NCBI GenBank assembly: GCA_036346205.1
Contig: JARFJB010001910.1
Coordinates: forward strand, 3,646,501-3,710,500
Direction: 5' to 3'
DNA length: 64,000 nucleotides
DNA from: Vesta saturnalis
Taxonomy: Eukaryota > Arthropoda > Insecta > Coleoptera > Lampyridae
Program-made: the position numbers and the translations under genes
In this document: in pieces, positions 43,785-54,129 of the stretch
How positions within the stretch are numbered: position 1 is the stretch's first letter
How the letters are laid out: each line of letters opens with the position of its first letter
Notes under the pieces: model-generated
Database searches by the model: none
Told to the model about the DNA's origin: nothing
What the model saw: the letters and a program-made list of their open reading frames with translations, nothing else

Positions 43785-44690
43785 CATATAGAGTAATGTT
43801 TAGCTAACAAAAAAAAACATACTTGATTGTCAAAGTAAACAACAAGAAAATTACGTATACTCGACACACGGTTTACATATTTTATTAAAAAAGTAATACT
43901 TAAAACCTACAAGATGTCGACCGGACTTCCCTACCCCTTCAAACCTCAATTAGAAATTAATTTGGATTTTCTCCTTTTGTATATTTTTTAATTATAATTT
44001 TATTTTCTGTTTTCTTCCTCTGGTATCATTGACGTTTTAATATAAATTCGTAGGTTTGAAGATCACGTTTATTGTTTCATATTTTTATGACGTATTTTGT
44101 TTAACAGATTAAAGTTCTTTGTGGTTGAGAAATCTATGTCCGACTTTACTTGACAGCAAGACACAACTACCAAAATAAAATCGGTCAGTGTTGACCTATT
44201 TTATTGGTAACATTTTAAAAGATAAATAGGTTAAAGATACATTTTGTTATATAATTCTAAAATTCATTACTATAAAAAAATAACGAAAGGGAGGATTAGA
44301 GTACATTTTGAAGTAGTAATATGTGTCCAGACAAAAAACAAACAAAAATGTTATCAGTGAATAAATGAATCATTTTCGGTTCACCAGTTTTATTTCTTTA
44401 TTATATTAAAGGTATGTGTTCTTGTGTATAAGTTTATGTTTGAAATTTTGCTTTGGTTTTTTATTCAAATTGATACTTTCACTTGATTTCAAATTGAATA
44501 ATTGAATTAATTTTTTATTATTTTACACAATTATTAAATGAAATCAAGAGATTGGAAATGAACAGTTTCAAATTTACAAGAAGCCCCTATCGTAAGTCAA
44601 TGTTTACACATTGCTACAACCAATTAGCAATCAGTGAAGAGGTAGGCACGTGGTCAGTTATGTGTAATGGCATTGACCGAAGGGCCGCAA
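43785..44690. other. No gene seen
   Basis: AT-rich and non-coding, apart from short frames near the hAT boundary. Confidence 0.4.
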
Positions 44691-45110
44691 AAGAGCAACG
44701 CACCCTCTGATGACGTAAATAGCAGAGTGAGAGAGAGAGGGCGTCAGCCTCGCCCTTGAACGTGGATGCTATCGATTTCGTTTTGAGAATTATCTGCAGA
44801 TTCCGGGGTGTGAGAGGGAAAGAGAGATGGGTGGTGGTTCTGCTAATCTTTTCATACGTTAGAAAATGTACAGATAGATCTTTAACTCTTGTGTTGTCGG
44901 AGCGGTCAAATATCGATGGAATGTGTGGGGTCCACGCTAGGTTGAGATTAGTGACGTGCACTTCTTGGAATTGGACCGACCGTGTAGCAAAGTTAAGCCG
45001 ACAGATATTCGGCAACCATCAAGTATTTGTAGCGAAAGAAGTTGACGATGACGTATGCGGGTGTATAAAGCATTTACTGGAATTGGTATGGAACGCCACC
45101 CCTATTTAGG
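44691..45110 (+). promoter_or_regulatory. Candidate host promoter or exon patch with TGACGT motifs
   Basis: A GC-richer island with three TGACGT motifs (about 44711, 44952, 45049), a GAGAGAGAGAG purine run at 44729 and a TATA-like GTATAAAGC at 45062. Overlapping frames on both strands (117 and 133 codons) are unrecognised. The combination would suit an inducible promoter with the transcript going right, but no downstream exon can be seen. Speculative. Confidence 0.25.
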
Positions 45111-46255
45111 TCAATTATTCTTCTCAAATGACTATGCTTATACATTGGAGAAAGTGATCTTTTATTCTCTCATACTTTGATAAAACGACTTTTATGTGAC
45201 TATCTTTATCAGAACAAAAAGTGTTTAAAGAACCTTCAAAACAATTTTATTATCTACGAATTGAATCGATAATTAATTAACCGTTATTTAACGTGAAAAA
45301 ACTAATTATTTATTCTACGCTTTCTTCGTAAAAAGATGATTTTTACTTGTAAGAATGAGTAAAGAGATCAAAGCATAGATTGAATTGTACTTTAATTGTG
45401 CCTGTACTTCTTCTGATCTCAAAAACATAATTTATTTTTCATTCATCTAACTACGATAGGAAATAATATTTTATGTAACACTTCTCTGCATCTCAAAAAA
45501 TGTTCCTGTTTACCCCGTGAAATATTGATATATTGTACGTACTTTAAACAGTTTTATTTGGATTTTTTTCTAAAAGGATGAAAATCCATAAAAGACAATT
45601 ATTTATTAATTGTATGTCAACTTCACAGAAACAAGGTGAATTATATTGATTTGATATCATGTTTGTATATACTGACTATATACTGCAGGGGAAATTGTTA
45701 AAGATTATTATTAGTTATGAATTTTTTGACATGTGGCTCCTAAAAATTATTTCAGTAGACATGGTTAAATCAGAATTTGATTCTTTATTTGTATGTATTA
45801 ATGAGTCAAGAAAAATATCATTTGTTATGTAAATGCCGGAAATTGTCGAAATTACTCTATACGAAAATAACTTAGACGTCAACTGATTTCTTATACAGTC
45901 ATTCAGGCATTTAGATCTTAAACATGTAGAAACTTAAAACACTATAGAAGGCGTGACTGTATAAAACGAGTCAGACGTGGATATCTTTGTCGAATGAATT
46001 AACAATCGCCCTATTTTCTAATATAATAATATGTAATAGTAACTGAATTTTTCGTAGGGTTTGTCTTCTGGTTGAGAATAAAAACATTTTAATAACTAGA
46101 TTTTATTTTTATAATGGCGTTGTTTCATGAGCTACATTTTTGAATACAAATGATAACTATATATGATGAATAGAAATAAAGTGCTGGCAAGAATTAATAC
46201 TTACACGAATGTAAAAGCATCTTTTTCACAAAAACTTAATTTATCTACAATAAAC
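45111..46255. other. No gene seen
   Basis: AT-rich and non-coding. Confidence 0.4.
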
Positions 46256-46505
46256 CACAGCAAAGGTTAAGAAAGATAGTGTTATATCCCCCTCCCCCTT
46301 TATGATTCCGGAAGGTCGAGACGAATCGTAAAACACTTCTCTAATCATAATTGGACCTACTCTTCCGGAGTATCGTCGATTCGGGAGAACCTCCCGCTCT
46401 TCTCTGAGCTTACCTTCCAGAGACGTTGCCCATCGGCGTCGCGTTCCGCAAACGACGTTTTTAAAATTCGCACACCCCTCCCCCTTCCCGCACACCAATT
46501 TGGTC
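46256..46505 (-). other. GC-rich patch with a possible short first exon
   Basis: On the minus strand an ATG with the peptide MGNVSG is followed by a near-consensus splice donor GGAAGGTAAGCTC (about 46418-46406). The flanks are rich in C or G runs. The 85-codon frame through the site is unrecognised. This could be the 5' exon of a host gene going left, or chance. No acceptor exon was found within the next few kilobases. Confidence 0.25.
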
Positions 46506-46950
46506 CTGCATTTTTTGCTTACGCTTACAAATATCTGTCGAGGCCTTTGAGTCGACCAGGCTATCGGAATAAAATTATAAGGCAGTTTGCATTCTGTTGT
46601 TCTACCTAATTAGATTGGTGTCTGACAGGGACTCTTTATTAAATGGACGCGGGCCCAGGGCGCAGAGGTTTTGGGGCGCAAGAAAGAGATTAGATTTTAA
46701 GGTGCGGCGCAAATGGAAAAAAGTGCAAGCGGTCATCTGAACCTCGACTACTATTTTATAATATGCAAAACTTAATTAACAAAGTTTGTGCATGGTTGTG
46801 TTTTATAAGACGAAGACACACGTCACTCTTTGGCCAATAATATTCATAGTTGTATGAGCGCTTCATTCTATTAGTCCATGCCATTGAATTCGATGTACGA
46901 AATAGAATGCGCGCTCTACGTTTGTTTGTGAGAAACGATTTGAAACCACC
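46506..46950. other. No gene seen
   Basis: Contains GGGCCCAGGGCGC near 46653, possibly the remnant end of a repeat. Otherwise non-coding. Confidence 0.3.
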
Positions 46951-47021
46951 GACAGTACTATGTGCCTCTTTGTAAGACGGTGGCTTCAACACCGTCTTAG
47001 ATAGAGGCACATAGTACTGTC
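46951..47021. ncRNA. miRNA-precursor-like hairpin, 32-bp stem
   Basis: 46951-46982 pairs with 46990-47021 with only two single-base mismatches (T-T and G-G), around a 7-nt loop GCTTCAA. The outer arm begins GACAGTACTATGTGCCTCT. Length, loop size and near-perfect pairing fit an insect pre-miRNA or a hairpin siRNA source. A tiny palindromic transposon remnant is the main alternative. The strand cannot be told from the sequence. It lies inside an unconvincing 171-codon minus-strand frame. Confidence 0.35.
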
Positions 47022-47327
47022 TGTATTTCTTCGCTTGTCTTACACAAGTACGCTTATGAAGTATAGTGGTGTCATTTAATTTTTTTCGCTTTTTAAGTAA
47101 TTTTAAAGTTCGTTTTAAGTTAATAATTAGGCTTAATTCAACCAAAATGTCCATGTACTGGGGGCATTTCTCCATCGAACGACACAAAAAAAAATACATT
47201 TTCACGGGTTGTATGGCCTCTTGCTGTTTTTTGATAGTGTAATTTTTTTTTAGAAGCTTATTCACGACCAAATTGACTGTCCTAACCTATTAGCACTAAA
47301 TTACTTTAAAATTCCTGTATATTTGTA
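47022..47327. other. No gene seen
   Basis: Non-coding flank of the hairpin; lysine/arginine-rich minus-strand frame not recognised. Confidence 0.35.
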
Positions 47328-47592
47328 TATACCGGGTGGTGAATGGTCGACGCACCATAGGAAATCTAACGGGAAATTATAAACTCTCGAATTCCTGCTG
47401 CCCTAATTATTTTAGGTAAAAACTCTACAGGAACTTTTCTTTAACGAATTAAATTCTCTATCAGATGAAACTATTAAAAATATTTTACAGTTTACGCTAA
47501 TTTCAAAAATTGCACAGTATCAGGACAGCAATCTTTTAAACGTCAAACCATCTAAATAATCAGTGAAAAAGTTCCTGTAGAGTTTACGTTGC
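47328..47592. mobile_element. Possible MITE with internal inverted repeats
   Basis: AACTCTACAGGAACTTTT at 47421-47438 is inverted at about 47567-47586. ACCGGGTGGTGAATGG near 47331 looks like a terminal sequence, but its partner was not found. Confidence 0.4.
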
Positions 47593-48235
47593 GAATGCGT
47601 CCCACGAAAATAATCTTTAACTTTTGCTTGGAAGGGGGCCAGGGGAAGGGGGTACGAATGTCTCTTGGGCTCATAGCGCGTAACATGCTAACCGCGGATC
47701 TGGTGTCATATGACGTACAATAGTGAATTGCGAAAATAAAATACACTGTACTGCTAAGAAATAATGCCTGATAGATACATTTTGCTTAAATTTGTCAATC
47801 AAGACCACAAATGTATTCACATTTCATATCACAGCCTAAATCTTCCTAACTTTAGATTACGACCCCTACTTGATCTAGCTTTTAAACAACTTTATAAATT
47901 TAGTTTATCATTGTTTAATATGCTTTAGTATGTTATATCTAACCAAAGACATCTTATAGAAAATAAAATTTCTTATTTTTTAAGCCCTTCGCTACAGTTA
48001 GTTTAAATGTTATGTAACTTTAAACAAAAAAAATCTATGGATCATAATATTAACACGGGCTTATTTATGAGATAATACCGAAACATCATTGTGATAAGTA
48101 GTTGAAGATGTCTGACTAATTAATTCCCTTGAAATTTAAAGCATTTCAAAATAGACTTGGAAAATGGATTAAGTAATAAGCTAAAAATAAACTACATTTC
48201 CAGCAAATTATTTTTAATTTACAAGTAAAATAAGA
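47593..48235. other. No gene seen
   Basis: AT-rich and non-coding. Confidence 0.4.
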
Positions 48236-48760
48236 ATGCTGGAAGGAAAGTGATTAGAAGTATATGGACGATAATGAAAAACGAAAGCATGAGCGTAGCT
48301 ACGAAACGAGCAATTCATAATGGATAGTTTGTCCCGTCAGGACTATATGGAGGTGAGACATGGGTATGTGAAAAAAACGAAAGCAAAATAAATGCCATGG
48401 GAATGAGATTCCTGAGAAGCGCATGCGATTAAACAAGCAGGGATAAGATGAAGAACAATGTATAATGAAGCAGTATGCCGAAGAAAAGACGATGGTGGAT
48501 AGGTATAAAAGTAGTACACTACGTTGGGTTGGTCCCATCACTAAAATGAGCAACACAGGGTTAACAAAACAGATATATGTGGGAGAAGTTAGAAGCAAGG
48601 GTCGGGCCTGGTAGGCCGCGGAAAACTTGGATAAATGAAGTAGAGTGTATGATAAAAGAAAGGAATATAAGGAGTTTTAAAAATAAAAAGGCGTGTCAGA
48701 GAAACTGTATGAATCATGCGGAAGCTAGGGAGGTAAACGTATTTAATAAGCAACGTATTT
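48236..48760 (+). mobile_element. RTE-type LINE, 5'-truncated 3' copy
   Basis: Collinear with 63160-63670 of the longer copy, at roughly 85-90 percent identity by eye. It covers the region after the reverse transcriptase: YGGETWVCEK-like, MRFLRSAC, TLRWVGPITKMSNTGLTKQI. In the C-terminal frame it has GRPRKTWINEVECMIKERN with no shift, where the longer copy is frameshifted. The copy begins abruptly in the connection domain and ends before the 3' UTR. Confidence 0.88.
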
Positions 48761-49554
48761 TTAGAAACACTCACATATTTCTATTTCCGCCTGTAAAATG
48801 ACATGTTCATGAGGGACTAACTCAAACGAAATTTGTACACTCATTTTACCATCTTGGGCTTAAACTTATTTATTAGATTTAAACTGATTTAAGAGAAATT
48901 TATATTGACGATTAAGGAAATTTAAACCCAGAAAACAGAATTTTAAGTGATGTAACTAACGGCAACACTGATTTTCCAACACTCAGAATCGTCCAGAAAC
49001 GTTTTCACCACTGATTTTTCATACATGAACAATTCACTGACAGTTCTAATATACAAGGTGTCCCAGGAATTCGTTGCAAGAACTTGGGAGATGATAGATC
49101 TAATCATTTTAAGAGAAAGCTTTTATATAAACGTAAGTCCAATAATGATTCGTTTCCGAAATACAGGGTGTCAGTTACATATCTCCAAAACGAAAAAAGG
49201 TATTTTTCTTGTTCTTGGTGTAATAAATAGGGATATAAAGTACATTGGTTTTAGCTTATTAATACGTTTTTATTATGTACAGTGGCGTTGAACGCAAGAA
49301 GCAGTACAAACTTTTAATTACTAATTTCGACGCCAATGGAGTAAATCACATCCCTTTTAATTGTATGTTAGTTTGTACCCTTGGAAATGTGTTATTTGTC
49401 ACAACATCACTGTAGGAATTCAGGTACACCAAAAGTCGTCGGCGATTATGTATATATCAAATGAAGGCGCGAGATAGAATATGGCTTTGTTCCTTACACT
49501 GGTTGGTGAAACATTTTATTGTCTTGCGTTCAGAGTTGTAGATCGTAAATCCCA
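48761..49554. other. No gene; mariner-type end fragment
   Basis: TACAAGGTGTCCCAGGAATT at about 49054 and ACAGGGTGTC near 49164 resemble Tc1/mariner-type termini (compare TACAACGTGTCCCAG at 29464), probably MITE debris. The rest is non-coding. Confidence 0.4.
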
Positions 49555-49880
49555 TTGAAAAAGGCACACCTAATCAAGATGGCGGATGCGACAAAAAGGC
49601 ACACGTAAACACGATGGAAATCTGAAAAGGAGTATCTAAAAAGAAAGGCGCGTGGAAAAAAAATGGCGAGAATCCGAGAAGGAAAAAGACATGCGTAAGC
49701 AAGATGCCGGAAGGTCAAATGGGTACACGAAAGAAAAATGCGAAAAACCAAAAAGATACATGGCAACAGGATGGCGAAAAGCCGAGAAGGCTCACGAAAA
49801 CATGATGACGAATATACCATAAAGACATACGGAAAGCCACATGAAGCAAGAAAGCCAAAAGGGCACTGGATCTGGAGAGA
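49555..49880. repeat. Degenerate purine-rich minisatellite, about 36-40 bp units
   Basis: Variants of AAGGCACACG-AA-CAAGATGGCGA followed by AAGCCGAGAAGG repeat about eight times. The resulting 120-codon minus-strand frame is repetitive and not a gene. Confidence 0.75.
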
Positions 49881-51014
49881 ATTAAAAAGCAAGTACGTCC
49901 ATTAAAGTGTAGATATTCTACCATAATGTCTACGTTGTAAGGTTTGCATTTTTTTTAACAAACATTCTACGTTTACATCTTTCACATTTTGTGTTGCTGT
50001 TTGGTAGCTGTAGGAAACGACCAAATAATTACGGAATAACATCATACGTCGGGAGGAACGGGATGAAATTGTTAAGCAATCTTTTTATCGTGACTTTTAA
50101 GAGACTTGATCAATTATTTAAAGTTTTGTTAACGTTAATACGTCAAATATTTGTTATCTATTTTCTACTTTTACTGAGGAGGATAGCTGCACTTTAATAT
50201 TTCAAATATTTGTTAACTCTTTTCTAGTTTTACTGAGGAGGACAGCTGCAAATGCTATTAAAACGTTTAAACCTTACACGACTTTTGCCAAAACGAGGTA
50301 TTTTAATTATATAAAATATTATACAAGTCTGTAGGTTTATATCAAAAACGGAAATTTCCTACTTTAATTCATTAAACATTATTCACCTCGGAAGAAAACT
50401 AGAAGACGATACAATAGGGATTGTAAAAATTTTTTTGTATTGCTTGTATTAGAATTGTTTTATTTTTATACGTGCGAACTGTATTGAACGAAATAAACTT
50501 AATAAATGGGTTTATTAAAGTCATTTAAACATACATAAGGTGTAGTACTTCTACTAGACGTCATAAAGTGAAACAAATGACTTTTAAGTTAAACAGTGGT
50601 TTGTTTTACTGTTTACTGTTTAACATACGTGTGCTACCAACTCAATTGATTGGTATATTATAATTCCCTAAAACCTTTGATTTAGGCATTCTGTTAACAA
50701 ATAAATACTAAAAGCAACACATAAAATATTGCATGTTGCGCTCGTCGAAAGTCTCGTTCGTTACGCTATACGTTACTTTCGACCGTTGTGACATAAAATA
50801 GTACTGTAAAGTATTTAAAGAACCGTCATGTGACAAAAACACATGATAACGTAAAGTTCAATAGCGTAGTTAAAAAAAGTTATGTACTCGAAATCTCGCT
50901 AGATATAGAAATCAAAGTCGAGATCAAAATAATTTTAAATAATAAGAACCATAAAGAGGAGTCTTCAATAGCAGAAGTATTTTGAATAAGTAAATAAATT
51001 CTCGACTAAATGAG
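49881..51014. repeat. Gene-free; includes a 59-bp period tandem duplication
   Basis: 50143-50191 and 50202-50250 are copies (TCAAATATTTGTTA, then TTTTACTGAGGAGGA.AGCTG). Nothing else was recognised in the interval. Confidence 0.6.
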
Positions 51015-51712
51015 TAGAAGAAAATACTTTTTTCCTCAACCACCCAAACAAGACGCCATATTGTGGCAGTATTTCGTACCAAAGTGGCTAATTTTGGGAT
51101 TCGTTGGTGTGTCCATGGCAACTGTACAAAAAGTAATTTACTTTTTGTCCTAGTATAAAAACTAATTTGCCTTTAACCAAACATCAGCTTCGTGTGAATG
51201 ACGTTCATGGGATGTCATTACTTCAATAAATACAATTTTCGCATGTTCCTCACAAACATCGTTTTCAGTTCTAAGTAAGTATTAATATTCGGTATAATTT
51301 CGCTTTTTATTATCGTTTTAAGCAAACGTATGGTTATTTAAATGTTTTGAGTGATTATCTTCCATGAACACAGTTTTAATGGAGATTTGCCGTCGTCGGT
51401 GGTGCCATCTGTTTTCATCATATTTTACCCATATCTGTCACATTTGAATCAAATTCATTGATGTAAAATCCAATGAATATTAATTAAAAATTACACGGTA
51501 AGATTTTTATTTCTCTAAAAAGTAAATATTCATTTAGTATATAATAGAAATGATTCTGATAGCGACATAAATGAGAGGTTCCCAAACAAGTAGTGAACTG
51601 TAAATAAATGACTATATAAAGGTAAAAGTAGCTGGAGAAAAATTGTATGTTTTATTCGTACAAAAAAATGCGTTTTCGTCGTTCGGAAGATTCCTTATCC
51701 CGAAAATGCCAT
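51015..51712 (-). repeat. 0.65 kb dispersed repeat, copy C (inverted)
   Basis: Reverse complement of copies A and B at 23.9-25.9 kb, uninterrupted. It gives the empty-site sequence that defines the SINE target duplication at 24914. Blocks include GGCATTTTCGGGATAAGG at the start, CGCTATCAGAATC, ACTCAAAACATTTAAATAA, CATCCCATGAACGTCA and CAGTTGCCATGGACACACC. Confidence 0.85.
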
Positions 51713-51889
51713 TGTTTGTACTAATTAAACAAATAATTATTTTATTTTATTTTTGTGCACTTTATTGAGAATTGTAACCCAAGTTGTTACCAGAGAATCA
51801 CTTTTAGCATTTTTTTTAGTGGCTGATGATTACTATAGAAATAAGAAAGACTGTTAAGAATAGTGAAGAAATCGAAGAGCAACCTAAGA

Positions 51890-53990
51890 AATGCTAAGAA
51901 TTCAAATTCAAATTCATACAAGTTTATTAAATTATGGATACAATTATTGATAATGGGAATTTTTACAATTTCAGTCAGGTACTCAGGTGAGGTAGCCTCT
52001 TCAGCCGGTTGATTACATATTTTTTTGATATAATTACATTTCATTTTATTTTATAAATCTATAACATGTTATCTTATTATCTAGGCAAAAAAAAAGAAAA
52101 AAAACATGTTTAATTGGATTTACGTTACTTAAGTTAGTAGTATTTCATTCCTATTCTAGTGGATGTTGTGGGCGGGACTCGTGGGTGGGTGGGCGGTGTC
52201 TCCTTGGAAGCAGGTGGGCTGGTTTCTCGGACCACCAAAATGGTTAGGGATCCCGGACGTCTGTATAGCTTCTTGCGGGTGTTGCCTATGATGAGTAGAA
52301 AAAATTATTAGTATTATTGATATTGTGTTTGTTTTATGAGATTGAAGTGATCCTGAGTAGCGAATGGTAGATTGTGTTAATATGTAATGTTTAATATATT
52401 GATACAGTTAGCTATACTTATCCCGGCATCCCTACTCATCGCCGTTCCGGAGGTATTTACACAAAAAATGGAAACACCTTCTGACCGTGTGTGAGGATTA
52501 CTCGCCACAGATCAGTCGCAGTTTGTGCCGAAACTAAGGCCGCTGCCACCCGTTGGATGGCAGGTAGGACCTTCGCCATATCCAAGCCTCCGATGAGACC
52601 TAGAACAGCGTCAAATCCTAAAGCGGTTGAAGCGGGCTTTTTTACGTCTGCGGCTTTCACCGCATCCGCTACTTCAGCCATCTCGCTGCCGCTCGCCGTC
52701 GCTTTGGTGTAACTAACGCCGGTTCGGACTAGAGAGGGTGCCGCTGTGGGCGGTGTCCTCTTCTGTCGCTGTTGAGGTGGATCTTCGGACTTCTTCCTCT
52801 GCGGGAGGTCCTCTTCTGTCGCTGTTGAGGTGGATCTTCGGACTTCTTCCTCTGCGGGAGACGTGATGATGGAGCTACTGTCTTCTTACGCTGCGGGAGA
52901 CGTGGGTATCTCGGACAACCTCTGAAGTTGGTCGGATGATCACCACCACAGTTTACGCATCTTGCCCGGTCTGTACGGGGTTTGGTGCACTCACTGGAGT
53001 GGTGGTGTCCTGCACACTTGACCCAGCGTTCCGTCGCTCTACAGCAACGCTGTGCGTGACGGAATCCCTGGTACCTGTGACACTGTCCGATGCCTGGTTT
53101 CCGCCTCAAGTCTTCAGTGGCGACACGTAGGCGAGCCACGTACTCCACCAGCCGGATCTTCGTAAGGTCCTCTTCGGTTGGTACCTGGATCAGCAGAAGA
53201 GGGATCGGTTTGCCTTGTTTCTTCATTCTGAAACAAGAACTAATGTTAATGTCGTGCTTTTAAGCTCAGAGGTAACGTCAGCCTCGGAGATTTCTACGGG
53301 TATTCCCCGTAGAACCACCTTGAATGAACGTTCCCTATTTGCCATATACCGCATTAGCCTGTCACGGTCCTTGGCAGTGGTAGGCTGGATCCGATATCCC
53401 TCGGCGATTGCCTTCACACGTGTGAAGACGATCCCGCGGTGGTCTAATTCTCGCAACCCAGTTCTCCTTCTCGCGAAGGATTACTGACGGAACTTTTCCC
53501 CTGGCAGCGGGAAGCTCTTCTACGTCCGAGCGGTCCATGGTGTCAGCTAGGGCCTCGAACGCGTTGATAACCGTTGTGGGCGTGGTCGGGCGGTCTCTCG
53601 AAGATTTCTTCGGCTTCTTCTGGAGCCGGAACCCGTCGGACGGTGGCGATTCTTCTTCTGCAACAACGGTCCTTGAAGCTGCTGGAAGCGGTGTAGCAGC
53701 CATCTCTTCTTCCAATTTCTTGGGCATCTTTTTCTTCAAGCTATCTTCGACGTAGTAGGGCAAGGGCACGAACTGGACCTGCTCATCGATAAGGTCGACG
53801 TCATAGGGTAGAGGCACGGACTCGTTCTCATCGTAACGACTCTGAAGAGCGTACGGGTGCTTCTGCTGGAACGGTAGTTCTCTACCTGGCATCGTGAAAA
53901 CGACAGAGGTAGCAGAACGTACGCACATAAAAACTTTGAACAAAGTACGTTTACAATGTTAAAACGCGGTGTTCACTGATCTGCTTGCAG
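51890..53990 (-). mobile_element. Jockey-type non-LTR element with ORF1 but nearly no ORF2
   Basis: Runs right to left. ORF1 lies at about 53892-52457, then about 560 bp to the 3' end near 51890. The 3' terminal sequence has an AATAAA signal and repeats of GAATTT (51899-51915) and matches the truncated copy at 14555-14700. After ORF1 an ATG at about 52442 starts MSRDAGISIANC, compatible with an ORF2 endonuclease beginning, but stops after 20 codons, and no endonuclease or reverse transcriptase follows. It is therefore an ORF1-only derivative. Confidence 0.8.
52457..53892 (-). pseudogene. Jockey-type ORF1 (gag-like) protein, frameshifted
   Basis: The likely start is MPGRELPFQQKHPYALQ at 53892 rather than the ATG 17 codons earlier. 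The N-terminal third is acidic/prolyl (FRLQKKPKKSSRDRP near 53620). Then come VINAFEALADTM and, after shifts near 53470 and 53230, RSFKVVLRGIPVEISEADV and KPIPLLLIQVPTEEDL. Zinc knuckles follow: CHRYQGFRHAQRCC (second Cys replaced by Tyr), CAGHHHSSEC, CVNCGGDHPTNFRGC (about 53075-52920). A perfect 53-bp tandem duplication (52755-52860) shifts the frame again; beyond it LVRTGVSYTKATA and the end VILTHGQKVFPFFV (stop at 52457) remain. ORF1 proteins bind element RNA. Confidence 0.85.
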
Positions 53991-54129
53991 AGAGCTAATG
54001 ATGCTAAGAAGTAGAAAATGCTAGTAAATAGTGGGGTGGTATTAGGAAAGTTTTTCTGTACATATGCTGTGATATGTACCTAACTTGGTGAAGGGGTAAG
54101 TAAATGTTGTGTCAGAAGAACAATACGTA

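Noticed and set aside
44614..45109. Overlapping frames of 133 (minus) and 117 (plus) codons
   Set aside because: Neither resembles a known protein. Their openness follows from the locally higher GC content.
46756..47271. 171-codon minus-strand frame
   Set aside because: It runs straight through the perfect hairpin at 46951-47021, has no recognisable motif and a lysine-rich composition typical of AT-rich background.
49530..49924. 120- and 69-codon minus-strand frames rich in F, S and R
   Set aside because: They are translations of the purine-rich minisatellite.
51890..53990. Telomere-specific retrotransposon array like HeT-A
   Set aside because: Only one gag-only copy plus a truncated end elsewhere, opposite to any head-to-tail array, and no TTAGG-type telomere repeats anywhere in the window.
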